Positions 9,655 through 18,243 of a DNA stretch of 64,000 bases are shown one piece after another. This stretch comes from Chloroflexota bacterium (GTDB lineage: Bacteria > Chloroflexota > Anaerolineae > Aggregatilineales > Phototrophicaceae). A model generated the notes under the pieces. That model had not been told where the DNA came from, made no database searches, and worked only from the letters and a program-made list of their open reading frames with translations. Within the stretch, counting starts at the first letter, position 1, and each line of letters opens with the position of its first letter. The stretch spans positions 1,989 through 65,988 of the forward strand of contig JAPPMO010000090.1 of assembly GCA_028873975.1 (NCBI GenBank), in the 5' to 3' direction. A program made the position numbers and the translations under genes.

Positions 9655-9734
9655 CTCATACGCGCGGAAGGTCTATTATTCTGTGTGAGCGCAGCATTCC
9701 TGGCGCCTTTTTGCCGGTTACGCGCCGAGCGGCT
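9655..9734. repeat. Dispersed repeat family C, copy 2 (diverged)
   Basis: Contains TATTCTGTGTGAGCGCAGC and TGCCGGTTACGCGCCGAGC, matching the second half of copy 1. It lies in the divergent region just upstream of the promoter at 9754. Confidence 0.65.
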
Positions 9735-9753
9735 GGGGACGACGACGCGCCGG

Positions 9754-9782
9754 TTGACAAGGCGCAACCCGCTCACTATATT
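9754..9782 (+). promoter_or_regulatory. Sigma70-type promoter of the binding-protein gene
   Basis: Perfect TTGACA (9754-9759), a 17-base spacer and TATATT (9777-9782), about 90 bases before the start at 9874. Same boxes and spacing as the CoA-transferase promoter at 5362-5390. Confidence 0.78.
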
Positions 9783-9813
9783 TTGCATATAAAACTGACT
9801 TTTGCAAGCAAAA
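9773..9813 (+). promoter_or_regulatory. Conserved 41-bp promoter/operator element, copy 2
   Basis: Runs from the -10 box into the transcribed leader. It ends with TTTTGCAAGCAAAA, an inverted repeat of TTTTGC around two central bases that is fully kept in copy 1 (5331-5371). Placement downstream of the -10 box fits repression, probably by the nearby IclR protein. Confidence 0.7.
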
Positions 9814-9873
9814 TGGGCCGCTACTCGTCGTTGCGGCCTATATAACAATTCGGGAGCGACTGGAGGCGAAGCA

Positions 9874-11031
9874 ATGACGGCGAAGACCCTGTTACGCGGT
9901 ATCACCTGGAATCATTCACGCGGCTTTGTATCGGTGGTGGCGACAGCGCAGCGCTTCTGCGAGATGCGCCCGGAGGTGGAAATCGTCTGGGAGAAGCGCT
10001 CCTTGCAGGAATTTGCCGACGCGCCAATTCAAGGCTTGGCGGAAGATTATGACTTGCTGGTGATCGATCATCCCTGGGCGGGTTACGCGGCTCACAGTCA
10101 AGTCTTGGTCCCGCTGCAAGAAATTATCCCGGTCGATTATATGGCGGATCAGGCAGCCAACTCGGTCGGGCATTCACATGCCAGTTATATCTTCAACGGC
10201 AATCAATGCGCCTTAGCGATTGACGCCGCCACGCCCGTGGCTTCCTACCGGGCGGATTTGCTGGCGCGATACGACCTGCAAAAGCCGGATACCTGGCGCG
10301 ATCTGCTGGCGCTGGCGCGGCAGGGGCGAGTCATTATGCCCGGCATCGAAATTGATACCCTGATGAACTTCTACATGCTCTGCGCCACCCGGGGAGAAGC
10401 GCCCTTTGTCGATGATGAATGGGCGGTATCCGACGAGATGAGTTTAAGCGTGCTGGAGCAATTGCGCGAACTGGCCAGCCTGTGCCCGCGGGATATCTTC
10501 GCCTGGAATCCGATTGCCGTCTACGAAGCCCTTTCGCGGCGCGATGATTATGTTTACTGCCCCTTTGCCTACGGTTACTCCAATTATTCCCGCCCCGGTT
10601 ACTCGGACAATGTGCTGATTTTTGATGATATGGTTGCCATCGACGGTCACGGACGCTGCCAAAGTACGCTGGGCGGCACCGGACTTTCAATTTCCACGGG
10701 CTGCAAGTCGGTGGAGATCGCGCGGGATTACGCCATGTTCAGCGCCAGCCCGCTCATCCAGCGCACAATTTTCTACGAGAACGGGGGCCAGCCCGGGCAT
10801 CGCGCCGCCTGGACCGACGCCGAGGTCAATCGCCGCAGCAGGGATTACTTCCGCAATACCTTACCCGCGCTGGACCGCGCCTATCTGCGGCCAAGATTCC
10901 CCGGTTACTTGTATTTTCAGGATCACGCCGGCGCGCCGATACGCGAGTATTTGATGGCGGGGGGCGATGGCTCGCAGGTACTGGCCGAGTTGAAGCGGCT
11001 ATTTCAAGAAGCCAAAGCCTTATACGCTTGA
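9874..11031 (+). CDS. ABC-type solute-binding protein-like, no visible signal peptide
   Basis: A 385-residue protein with the fold signature of family 1 extracellular binding proteins: ILLRGITWNHSRGF-like opening, a DLLVIDHPWAGYAA strand, SYRADLLARYDLQKPDTWRDLLALAR, and a C-terminal lobe. ATG 9874 is preceded by TGGAGGCGAAGC, so the start is well supported, yet the N-terminus (MTAKTLLRGITWNHSRG) has neither a hydrophobic core nor a lipobox. It is therefore likely cytoplasmic or exported without a classical signal. It could bind ligand for sensing or could serve the permeases at 188-2007. It ends convergently, 10 bp from the SGNH hydrolase. Confidence 0.75.
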   Translation: MTAKTLLRGITWNHSRGFVSVVATAQRFCEMRPEVEIVWEKRSLQEFADAPIQGLAEDYDLLVIDHPWAGYAAHSQVLVPLQEIIPVDYMADQAANSVGHSHASYIFNGNQCALAIDAATPVASYRADLLARYDLQKPDTWRDLLALARQGRVIMPGIEIDTLMNFYMLCATRGEAPFVDDEWAVSDEMSLSVLEQLRELASLCPRDIFAWNPIAVYEALSRRDDYVYCPFAYGYSNYSRPGYSDNVLIFDDMVAIDGHGRCQSTLGGTGLSISTGCKSVEIARDYAMFSASPLIQRTIFYENGGQPGHRAAWTDAEVNRRSRDYFRNTLPALDRAYLRPRFPGYLYFQDHAGAPIREYLMAGGDGSQVLAELKRLFQEAKALYA

Positions 11032-11040
11032 GCGCTAACT

Positions 11041-11829
11041 TTAGTCATCAAGGTGCTCGGTGAAGCGGCTTAGCGCCGTCGCCCATAATTGCTGAATATC
11101 GTCGTCGGTATCCGCGCCGCCGGTATTCAGGATCGAGACCTCCTTTTCCCCGATGACTCGGAAGGTTTTCTCCGCGACCGATTTGCAGCGCGTAGCAATG
11201 GCTTGGAAGATGCCCTGTCCGATCAGGACGTGCCCCAGGTCGTTGAGGTGGCAGGCATCGACATGCAGCAACCAGTCGGCGCCGCCCATGATTTGCTCGG
11301 CATCGGCGAAGATCGCGCCATGCTCTTCCGCAAGTTTGCGAATTGCCACATTGTAGGCGCGGGATATCTCGTAACTCCAGCGGGTCCAGGTGGGGTAGAC
11401 TTCCGGGTCGTTGGCGCCCGCCCCGTAGGTCTGATGATAAACGCCCAGCAAGACAATCAGCGCGCCGGTACGCGCTTGAATATCGCTGACGATGGTTTCC
11501 AGGTCTTCGAGGTATTCCCCCAAGGGCATGCCCGAGCGCATATCGTTGACCCCTTCGGCAATCAGCACCAGGTCCGGCTGCAAGTCGATGCAATGTCGCT
11601 GATAGCGCTCCAGCAAGCTGGGCTTGGCCGATTCGCCATAACCGGGGCAGCGCGGCGAGATCACGCCGGCCGGCAGACCGCGATTGAATACGGTCAGGCG
11701 CTCGTCCTGGAATTTGCGCAGCAAGTTTGCCGCCACCTGGTTCCACTCGTTCTCGGGCTCCGACGCGCACATGCCGTAGGAGATGCTGTCCCCCAAAACT
11801 ACCATCCTGCGGAAAGGACCATGGTTCAT
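11041..11829 (-). CDS. SGNH/GDSL family hydrolase, paralogue 2
   Basis: A 262-residue esterase-type protein with block I VVLGDSISYGMC (nucleophile Ser), block III GVNDM (oxyanion Asn) and block V DACHLND (Asp-x-x-His). Family members remove acyl groups from carbohydrates or lipids. No signal peptide is seen. It is the distal gene of a tandem pair with 11843-12646; the two share most of their sequence, including RRMVVLGDS, ISPRCPGY and SILNTGGAD, and so come from a duplication. Both follow the binding protein of an Rbs-type importer, suggesting they deacylate the imported compound. Confidence 0.88.
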   Translation of the reverse strand: MNHGPFRRMVVLGDSISYGMCASEPENEWNQVAANLLRKFQDERLTVFNRGLPAGVISPRCPGYGESAKPSLLERYQRHCIDLQPDLVLIAEGVNDMRSGMPLGEYLEDLETIVSDIQARTGALIVLLGVYHQTYGAGANDPEVYPTWTRWSYEISRAYNVAIRKLAEEHGAIFADAEQIMGGADWLLHVDACHLNDLGHVLIGQGIFQAIATRCKSVAEKTFRVIGEKEVSILNTGGADTDDDIQQLWATALSRFTEHLDD

Positions 11830-11842
11830 GAGCTTTATCCCG

Positions 11843-12646
11843 TCACTCCTTCAAGTCGTCATCAAATTCAATCGTGAATCGATCCAAAGCCGCGTTCCAG
11901 AGCGCGCGAATCTCCTCGTCAGCGTCGGCGCCGCCGGTATTGAGGATTGACACCGCTTCTTCTTCCATGATTCGCATGGTTTTGTCCGCGATCCCGGCGC
12001 AATGGGTGGCGATGACCTGAAAGACAGCGTTGCCCATCAAGACCTGCCCCAGGTCGTTGAGATGACAGCAGTCCGAATGCAAAGTCCAGTCGGCGCCGGC
12101 GAAGACCGCGCGCGTATCGACATACAAGGCGTCCAGTTGCGCCGCGAGCAAGCCGATCGCGTGATTGTAGGCATGGGCTTCCAGGTCATTCCAGCGCGAC
12201 CAGGTCGGATAAAGCGCCGGGTCGTTTACGCCGCGGCCGTGGATCTGATGATAAACGCCGGGCATGACCACCAGGGCGGCGGTCTGCGCTTGTATGTCGG
12301 CTACGATTGCGCCCAGATCGGCCAGGTATTCTTGCAGCGGCATGCCCGCGCGCATATCGTTCAAGCTTTGCGCTACCAGGACCAGATCCGGATCCAGGTC
12401 GATGCAGTGTCGCTGGTAGCGCTCCATCAGGCTGGGCTTGGCTGAATCGGCATAGCCCGGGCAGCGCGGTGAAATAACTTCCGCTGGCAAAGCACGGTTG
12501 AAGACTTCCAGCGGCGCGTCCTGGAAGTGCCGCAGCCAGTAGGCCAGCACTTGATTCCATTCGTTGCGCGGCTCGTGCGCGCACATGCCATAGGCATTGC
12601 TGTCGCCCAGAACGACCATCCGGCGAAAGGGACCGCTATTCGACAT
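11843..12646 (-). CDS. SGNH/GDSL family hydrolase, paralogue 1
   Basis: A 267-residue protein with VVLGDSNAYGMC (block I), SLNDMRAGMPL (block III) and DCCHLND (block V), the complete SGNH set. ATG 12646 follows AGGGAGA; the frame is open slightly further upstream without a better site. The downstream gene is its duplicate, only 13 bp away. Upstream on the same strand, about 95 bp off, is the sugar-binding protein gene, so all belong to one probable transcription unit. Substrate unknown; lack of an export signal points to a cytoplasmic O-deacylase. Confidence 0.87.
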   Translation of the reverse strand: MSNSGPFRRMVVLGDSNAYGMCAHEPRNEWNQVLAYWLRHFQDAPLEVFNRALPAEVISPRCPGYADSAKPSLMERYQRHCIDLDPDLVLVAQSLNDMRAGMPLQEYLADLGAIVADIQAQTAALVVMPGVYHQIHGRGVNDPALYPTWSRWNDLEAHAYNHAIGLLAAQLDALYVDTRAVFAGADWTLHSDCCHLNDLGQVLMGNAVFQVIATHCAGIADKTMRIMEEEAVSILNTGGADADEEIRALWNAALDRFTIEFDDDLKE

Positions 12647-12740
12647 GATCGATTCTCCCTTTGCTGGCGAGCGGGGATTCCCCACTTGACCGGGGATAGC
12701 CGGCGCCAGGACCGACTATCCTTCGGTTAACGCGCAGTTT

Positions 12741-13796
12741 TTACCACTCGCCTGCGAAGTCCCCCACGTTTTCTCCCGTCACGATCGGACGCGGCAGGAA
12801 GATATCGCTGGGGATCTCGGCGCCCTCAAGGTGAGCGATCAGGGCTTTGGAGCAAATGTAGGCGGCCGCCCGCGGCGAATCGAAAACGCTGCCATAGAGT
12901 TCGCCGTTGGCGATCGATTCCAGGCCTTCAACGCTGCCGCCAATGCCGATCACGCGCACCTCGGCCAGCAGATCCGCATCGCGCAAGGCGGAAACGACGC
13001 CCATCGCCATGTTGTCGTCATGGGCATAGATCAAGTCGATATCCGGATAGGCCTGGATGTAGTTTTCGGTAACAGCCAGGGCGTCTTCGCGCGTCCAGTT
13101 GCCCGGTTGCGATGCCACGATTTCGATATCGGCATTCGCTTCCAGCGCCTCGACAAATCCCTCGGAGCGTTCGATCGAGGCCTGGAAACCCGCGGCGCCT
13201 TCAACAATGGCGACTTGCCCGCCATCGGGCAGCAGCTCAAGAACGAATTGCGCGACGTCGCGCCCGGTTTGGACTTCGTCAACGCCGATCAAGCTGACGC
13301 TGCCTTCATAATTGGCGCGGGGCGGTCCGCCGAGGTCATTCCAGCAGGTCAGGACGGCGATATCGGCGGCGACCGCTGCTTCCAGTTGTGGAATGACAGC
13401 TTCGGCGTCCAGGGCGACCAGCACAATGCCGTCCGGGTCCAGGGCAATGATGTCTTCCAGTTGCGTGATCTGCTTCTGCACGTCAAATTGGGCATCGGTC
13501 AGGATCTGCTCGAAGCCCATATCTTCCGCCGCTTGATCCGAACCTTCTACCATAGCGACGACGAAGGGGAAGTTGTTGCCAATCTGCGATACGCCTATCA
13601 GATAGCTGTCGGTCGTCTCGTAGGGCGACATGATGGGCATGCCGTTGTCGCCTAGTTCAAAGAGGAAGGACAGATCAACCGCTTCCATCTCCATCTCCGC
13701 GTCGCCCTCGTCGTCCGCAAAAGCCGCGCCCGGCAGTATCAGCAGAGGCGCTAACAGCAATATCGCGAACGCTAGCATGAACTTGCGTAATCTCAT
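12741..13796 (-). CDS. Sugar ABC transporter periplasmic binding protein (RbsB-like)
   Basis: A 351-residue type I binding protein. Signal peptide at 1-28 (MRLRKFMLAFAILLLAPLLI... ending PGAAFA), then an acidic linker and two lobes: YLIGVSQIGNNFPFVVAMVEG, DGIVLVALDAEAVIPQLEAA, TGRDVAQFVLELLPDGGQVAIVEG and DLIYAHDDNMAMGVVSAL. These are typical of ribose/galactose/autoinducer-2 class proteins. ATG 13796 follows GGGAGAAAAATC. Permease and ATPase genes lie upstream in the same direction (order ATPase, permease, binding protein). Confidence 0.9.
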   Translation of the reverse strand: MRLRKFMLAFAILLLAPLLILPGAAFADDEGDAEMEMEAVDLSFLFELGDNGMPIMSPYETTDSYLIGVSQIGNNFPFVVAMVEGSDQAAEDMGFEQILTDAQFDVQKQITQLEDIIALDPDGIVLVALDAEAVIPQLEAAVAADIAVLTCWNDLGGPPRANYEGSVSLIGVDEVQTGRDVAQFVLELLPDGGQVAIVEGAAGFQASIERSEGFVEALEANADIEIVASQPGNWTREDALAVTENYIQAYPDIDLIYAHDDNMAMGVVSALRDADLLAEVRVIGIGGSVEGLESIANGELYGSVFDSPRAAAYICSKALIAHLEGAEIPSDIFLPRPIVTGENVGDFAGEW

Positions 13797-13877
13797 GATT
13801 TTTCTCCCAAAAAAACCTACTGATTCGAACAGAAATTCCCTCGTGTATGAACGCTGCTAATGGCCTCCTTTCTCTTC

Positions 13878-14852
13878 TTATTGTCGACGGCGCTGATAGG
13901 TGTAGAGCGCGACGGCGCCGATCATGATAAAACCCTGGATCAACTCTTGATAATTGGCGCCGATATTCAATAGATTGAAGCCATTGCCCAGCACTTGCAA
14001 CAGAAGGACGGCGACCACCGTCTTCCAAACGCTGCCTTCTCCGCCAAAAATGCTGGTGCCGCCCAGCACCGCCGCCGTGATCGCGATGAACTCCGTACCC
14101 ACGCCGCCCAGGGGCGAAGCCGAATAGATGCGGCCCAGCAAGATGATGCCGCCAATCGCGGCGCAAATCGAACTGAGAACGAAGGCGCTGATGATGATCT
14201 CGTCGACGCGCAAGCCGGCCAGTTTGCTGGCTTCTCTATTTCCGCCGATCGCCAGCAGATACCGCCCGTAGCGCGTATAGTTCAAGACGAATTCGCCCAG
14301 GATGCCCAAGCCCAGGAAAGCGATGACGGGAAAGGGAATCGACAAGATTTCGCCACTGCCGAACCAACGCAATTCCGGCGTCGCGCCGCGCAGAATACGG
14401 CCGTCGGTTAGCACCAGCAGCAAACCCTTGATGATGGACAGGGTGCCCAAGGTTGTCACCAGCGAGTTGACGCCGATCTTGGTGATGATGGCGCCGGTGA
14501 TCAATCCGATGAGGACGGCGATGCCAAGCGAAGCGAGCAAGGCGGGAATGAAGCCGATGACCGGGATCAGCAAGAGGATGACCACCCCGGTGAAGCCCGC
14601 TTGCGCGCCCACCGCCAGATCGAATTGAGCGGTCGACAGCAGAAAGGTCATGCCGATCGCCAGCACGCCGACAACCGAGGCTTGACGGATGATGTTGATG
14701 ATATTGCGCGGACGCAAGAAGGCGTCGGAAGAGAGTGCCAGGACGATGCACAGGATGATGAATACATAGACGATGGCCATGTTTTGCAGCGAAAGCGCTT
14801 TGACCAGAGCCGAAAGGCGGCTTTGTCCCTCTTGTTGTCGCTTCATTGTCAT
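13878..14852 (-). CDS. Sugar ABC transporter permease (RbsC-like)
   Basis: A 324-residue inner-membrane permease with eight to ten hydrophobic segments and the family's markers: SDAFLRPRNIINIIRQASVVGVLAIGMTF region at the N-terminus, GAQAGFTGVV, TKIGVNSLVTTLGTL, GGNREASKLAGLRVD and LGGTSIFGGEGSVWKTVVAVLL. These match RbsC/XylH-type proteins, which form a homodimer with the tandem-domain ATPase. GGGAG precedes ATG 14852. It lies 12 bp after the ATPase stop and about 80 bp before the binding protein. Confidence 0.92.
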   Translation of the reverse strand: MTMKRQQEGQSRLSALVKALSLQNMAIVYVFIILCIVLALSSDAFLRPRNIINIIRQASVVGVLAIGMTFLLSTAQFDLAVGAQAGFTGVVILLLIPVIGFIPALLASLGIAVLIGLITGAIITKIGVNSLVTTLGTLSIIKGLLLVLTDGRILRGATPELRWFGSGEILSIPFPVIAFLGLGILGEFVLNYTRYGRYLLAIGGNREASKLAGLRVDEIIISAFVLSSICAAIGGIILLGRIYSASPLGGVGTEFIAITAAVLGGTSIFGGEGSVWKTVVAVLLLQVLGNGFNLLNIGANYQELIQGFIMIGAVALYTYQRRRQ

Positions 14853-14864
14853 AAGCGCTCCCGG

Positions 14865-16367
14865 CTAGAGCGTGGTCGCGGCGGCCACCAGGCGCGCCTC
14901 GCTGATGTCGTCTCGTTCCAGCGCGGCGGTGACGGCGCCGTTGCGCAGGACGATGCCGCGATCGGCGACGCCGGCGATCTCCTTGAATTCCGACGAGATG
15001 AACAAGATGGCTTTGCCTTGATCGGCCAGCTGTCGCATCAAGAGAAAGATCTCTTCCTTGGCGCGCACATCAATACCCTGCGTCGGTTCATCCAGGATCA
15101 AGATGCGCGCGTCGGTGAGCAGCATGCGCGCCAATACCACTTTCTGTTGATTGCCGCCGCTCAGATTGCGCGTCCGCTGCCGGGCGGATGGCGTGACAAT
15201 GCGCAGTTTCTCGATGAAATCGGCGGCGATCCGGCGCTCGCGCTTGAACTGAATCACCTGACGCGGCGAGATCTTTTTGATGGATGACAGACTTACGTTT
15301 TTCGCCAGTTCAAAGTCCAGCAGCAAGCCGCTGCCCTTGCGGTCGCTCGGCAGCAGACAGATACCGCGCTTGATCGCTTCGTAAGGCGACGAGATGCGCG
15401 TCGGCTCGCCATCGAGCAGGACAGAACCGCGGTCGTAGGCGAGGTTGCCGATGATCAGATTGCCGATGTCACTGCAGCCGCTGCCGACCAGGCCCGTCAA
15501 ACCCAGGATCTCGCCCTGGTGGAGCGTCATCGAGAAGTCGCGAATGCGGGCGCCGACGCCGATCTCGCGCAGCTGGAGGATGGGCGCGCCGCTGGCTGCG
15601 CGGGCTTTTTCAGGGAACATGTCTCTTGGCGAATGCCCAATCATCATCGCCACCACCGCTTGCGGACTGGTCTGGTCAATCTCGAGGGTGTCGACGCGGC
15701 AGCCATCCTTCAATATGGTCACCCGGTCGGCGATCTCGAAGATCTCGTCAATAAAATGGGTGATGAAAATAAAGGACTTGCCCGCCGCCTGCAATTGACG
15801 CACCGTCTGGAAGAGCGCCTGTTTTGCCTTCTGGTCCAGGGTCGCTGTCGGCTCGTCCATGACGATGACCTGGGCGTCGCGGTCAAGCACCTTCAAAATC
15901 TCGACCAACTGGCGTTCGGCGACGCTCAAGTCGCGGATGCGACTGTCTGGCGGAATGTAGATGCCGAAGCTGTCGCAGAGCCGCTCATATCTGGTCAGAT
16001 GGCTCGCGCGATCAATCCGGCCCAGGCGAGTCGTCTCTTCCCGCCCCAGGTAGATATTGGCCAGCACCGTGAGCGCCGGCACCAAGGGCAGGTCTTGATA
16101 GACAATGCCGATGCCCTGTCGAATGGCATCGGCGGGCGCGCTGATATCAGCCGGCTGGCCATTCAAGAAAATGGATCCGGCGTCGCGCTCATAGACGCCG
16201 GAAAGGATCTTCATCAGGGTGGATTTGCCCGCGCCATTTTCGCCGACGACAGCGTGGACTTCACCCGGCGCGATATCCAGGTCGACCCGGTCAAGCGCGA
16301 CGACGCCGGGGAAGGTCTTGGTAATTCTTCGCATTTCGAGGATGGATCGAGACATGTTATTGACCAA
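14865..16367 (-). CDS. Sugar ABC transporter tandem ATPase (RbsA/MglA-like)
   Basis: A 500-residue protein with two nucleotide-binding domains. Domain 1 has Walker [10 protein letters not shown], signature-region LSVAERQLVEILKVL and Walker B VIVMDEPTATL; domain 2 has a degenerate P-loop (LTGLVGSGCSD) and the canonical LSGGNQQKVVLARML and [16 protein letters not shown]. That asymmetry is normal for this family. ATG 16367 or 16355 are both possible; neither has a strong ribosome site. It heads the importer operon and is separated from the deaminase gene upstream by a 250-bp inverted-repeat element. Confidence 0.92.
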   Translation of the reverse strand: MVNNMSRSILEMRRITKTFPGVVALDRVDLDIAPGEVHAVVGENGAGKSTLMKILSGVYERDAGSIFLNGQPADISAPADAIRQGIGIVYQDLPLVPALTVLANIYLGREETTRLGRIDRASHLTRYERLCDSFGIYIPPDSRIRDLSVAERQLVEILKVLDRDAQVIVMDEPTATLDQKAKQALFQTVRQLQAAGKSFIFITHFIDEIFEIADRVTILKDGCRVDTLEIDQTSPQAVVAMMIGHSPRDMFPEKARAASGAPILQLREIGVGARIRDFSMTLHQGEILGLTGLVGSGCSDIGNLIIGNLAYDRGSVLLDGEPTRISSPYEAIKRGICLLPSDRKGSGLLLDFELAKNVSLSSIKKISPRQVIQFKRERRIAADFIEKLRIVTPSARQRTRNLSGGNQQKVVLARMLLTDARILILDEPTQGIDVRAKEEIFLLMRQLADQGKAILFISSEFKEIAGVADRGIVLRNGAVTAALERDDISEARLVAAATTL

Positions 16368-16824
16368 GCATTTTTCAAGACAAAAAACTTAAGTACGCGC
16401 GGAGCGGCGGAGCAATCGACAGACCAGCAGACCCCGCCTACGCTCCCGCGTTGCGCCATGTGTGACCAGTTCTCATCTCCTTTAGCTTGCAGTATAACAA
16501 GAGATAGTCCGCGCAGGCAACTTGCCGCCCAAGGCAATCGCATCAAAATGATAGCGGCTGAAATGGTGGGAATTTACACTGAATATTAACCACAGAGGAC
16601 ACAGAGAGCGCAGAGAAAAACAGAAAATGTCTTATTTCAACTGTGTTTTCGAGTGAAAAATCACGTTTCGCTTATAACTCTTTCTTATGCTTAGTCTCGG
16701 ATTTTAGAAGAAATGTCGTCTGAACGCCAAGTAACTCTGTGCGCTCTGCGCTCTCTGTGTTGAAAAAAATTTGATGCGATTGCCCTACTTGCCGCCTCCT
16801 TGCAAAGCGACGCGCCGGCTGCGG
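16368..16824. other. Intergenic region occupied by a family A element
   Basis: About 457 bases without a gene. The family A element fills 16533-16784. The remaining 165 bases next to the ATPase start should contain its promoter, but no convincing box pair was seen. Confidence 0.6.
16533..16784. repeat. MITE-like element, family A, copy 1 (uninterrupted)
   Basis: A 252-bp non-coding element with perfect 15-bp terminal inverted repeats GGCAATCGCATCAAA / TTTGATGCGATTGCC. Inside are CACAGAG-type short repeats near both ends and a unique core (GTTTTCGAGTGAAAAATCAC). Copy 2 at 22625-23045 is almost the same but is split by another element. Confidence 0.85.
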
Positions 16825-17262
16825 CTATATGCCGATGTCCTCGTTCCAAAGCGCGGGATTGTCGCGAATGAAATCTTGCATCAGCCGGTAGCATTCTTCG
16901 TCATCAAGCTGAATCAAATGCACGCCGCGAGCGGTCAGGTAAGCCTCGGGACCCTGAAAACTGCGGTTTTCGCCGATGACGACCATGGGGATCTTGTAAA
17001 GCAAGATAGCGCCGCTGCACATGTCGCAGGGCGATAATGTGGTATACAAGGTCGCCCGTTGATAATCGCGCGCGCCGAGGCGCCCGGCGTTTTCCAGGCA
17101 ATCTATTTCCGCATGAAGCACGGGGCTGCCGCTTTGAACCCGCCGGTTGTGACCGCGGCCGACTACCGCGCCGTCGAGCGCCAGGACCGAACCGATTGGG
17201 ATGCCGCCTTCTTGTAGTCCCTTCTTCGCTTCTGCAATTGCCGCTGCCAGGAATGGGTCCAT
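16825..17262 (-). CDS. Cytosine deaminase-like zinc enzyme (yeast FCY1 type)
   Basis: A 145-residue zinc deaminase with HAE (Zn ligand His and proton-shuttling Glu) and PCDMC (two Zn ligands). The overall pattern GGIPIGSVL, GRGHNRR, LHAEIDCLENAGRL, TLYTTLSPCDMCSGAILLY and the C-terminal WNEDIG closely follows fungal cytosine deaminase, not the tRNA-adenosine or dCMP deaminases. Expected reaction: cytosine to uracil. ATG 17262 with AAGGGCG seven bases upstream is preferred over an in-frame ATG at 17286. It is the last gene after the SIS and PfkB genes on the same strand, fitting pyrimidine base salvage. Confidence 0.85.
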   Translation of the reverse strand: MDPFLAAAIAEAKKGLQEGGIPIGSVLALDGAVVGRGHNRRVQSGSPVLHAEIDCLENAGRLGARDYQRATLYTTLSPCDMCSGAILLYKIPMVVIGENRSFQGPEAYLTARGVHLIQLDDEECYRLMQDFIRDNPALWNEDIGI

Positions 17263-17322
17263 TTCTTCGCCCTTCGGGTTCTCCACTGTCTATTCAGCAT
17301 TGGAATCGCGCGGATGATGGCT

Positions 17323-18240
17323 TCATAGCGTGATCTCCCTGACCGCCGACAAAGCTTCAGCCAAGCGCCGGCGCCATTCGACGTCGCGCTCGGCGGGTAT
17401 TTCGGCGCAGCCGACATGCTCCAGGGTGAAAGAGGCGGCCGCCGCGCCATAGCAGCCGGCCGTCGCCAGGTCTCGCTCCCGGCGCCAGCCGACGACGAAT
17501 CCGCCGCAATAAGTATTTCCGGCGCCGGTTTGGTCCACTACCTCGCCGACCTCGACGGCTGGAATGGCATAGGCTTTGCCCTCCCCTTGACGCGCCACCA
17601 GCGAGCCAAGCTCGCCCATGCGCAAGGCGACCATTTTGCAGCCATCCGCCAGCATGCGCCGCATAATCTCGGCTTGGTCTTCGAGGCCGTACATGGTCTG
17701 CGCCTCGTGCAGATTGGGGGAAATGATGTCGGCGTGGGGAATGCCCCGAAGAAATGCGCCGCGGTCTGCGTCCAGCATGAATATCCGCACCGGCTCCCAA
17801 AGCAATATGGCCTGTGGAAAGCGCCGCCGCCAAGCCGCCACCTGCGCCGCGCCGCGCAGCAATGTCATGCTGACCGCGCCGGAGAAGGGGACTTGCGGGC
17901 TGTCGGCCTCAGGTCCGTACATGAATGGCTCGACGACCTCGACGCGGAAGATCTCGTTGCGAAGGCCATTCCATTCGAAGATTTGCCAGCCGCGCACTTG
18001 CGGATGACGGGTCCAAGCCAGGCCCGATGTATCGAAGTCCTTTTCCAGCCGCGCGCGGATCTCCGCCGGCAGGTCCTCGCCCACCAGGCCGACCAGCGCG
18101 GGCCGCTCTCCCGCCAGCGCCATGCCATAGGCCGCATGCGTGCCGCCGCCGCCCAGTACGCCCATGCTGGTGCGCCCATCGGGATAGACGATGTCGTCGA
18201 TGATGATGCTGCCGACGGCGATGAACTCTGGCGCGGACAT
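17323..18240 (-). CDS. PfkB family kinase with Asn in the catalytic GAGD position (MAK32-like)
   Basis: A 305-residue ribokinase-fold protein: GGGGTHAAYGMAL in the substrate lid region, GLVGEDLP, ISPNLHEAQTMYG, and the nucleotide/anion-hole motif DQTGAGNTYCGGF. In typical PfkB kinases the last motif is DTxGAGD and the Asp is the catalytic base; here it is Asn242. Fungal MAK32-type relatives carry the same change. It is either an altered kinase or a binding protein. It starts 3 bp after the SIS gene stop, so the two are translationally coupled. Probable substrate class is a sugar or nucleoside. Confidence 0.8.
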   Translation of the reverse strand: MSAPEFIAVGSIIIDDIVYPDGRTSMGVLGGGGTHAAYGMALAGERPALVGLVGEDLPAEIRARLEKDFDTSGLAWTRHPQVRGWQIFEWNGLRNEIFRVEVVEPFMYGPEADSPQVPFSGAVSMTLLRGAAQVAAWRRRFPQAILLWEPVRIFMLDADRGAFLRGIPHADIISPNLHEAQTMYGLEDQAEIMRRMLADGCKMVALRMGELGSLVARQGEGKAYAIPAVEVGEVVDQTGAGNTYCGGFVVGWRRERDLATAGCYGAAAASFTLEHVGCAEIPAERDVEWRRRLAEALSAVREITL

Positions 18241-18243
18241 GGC

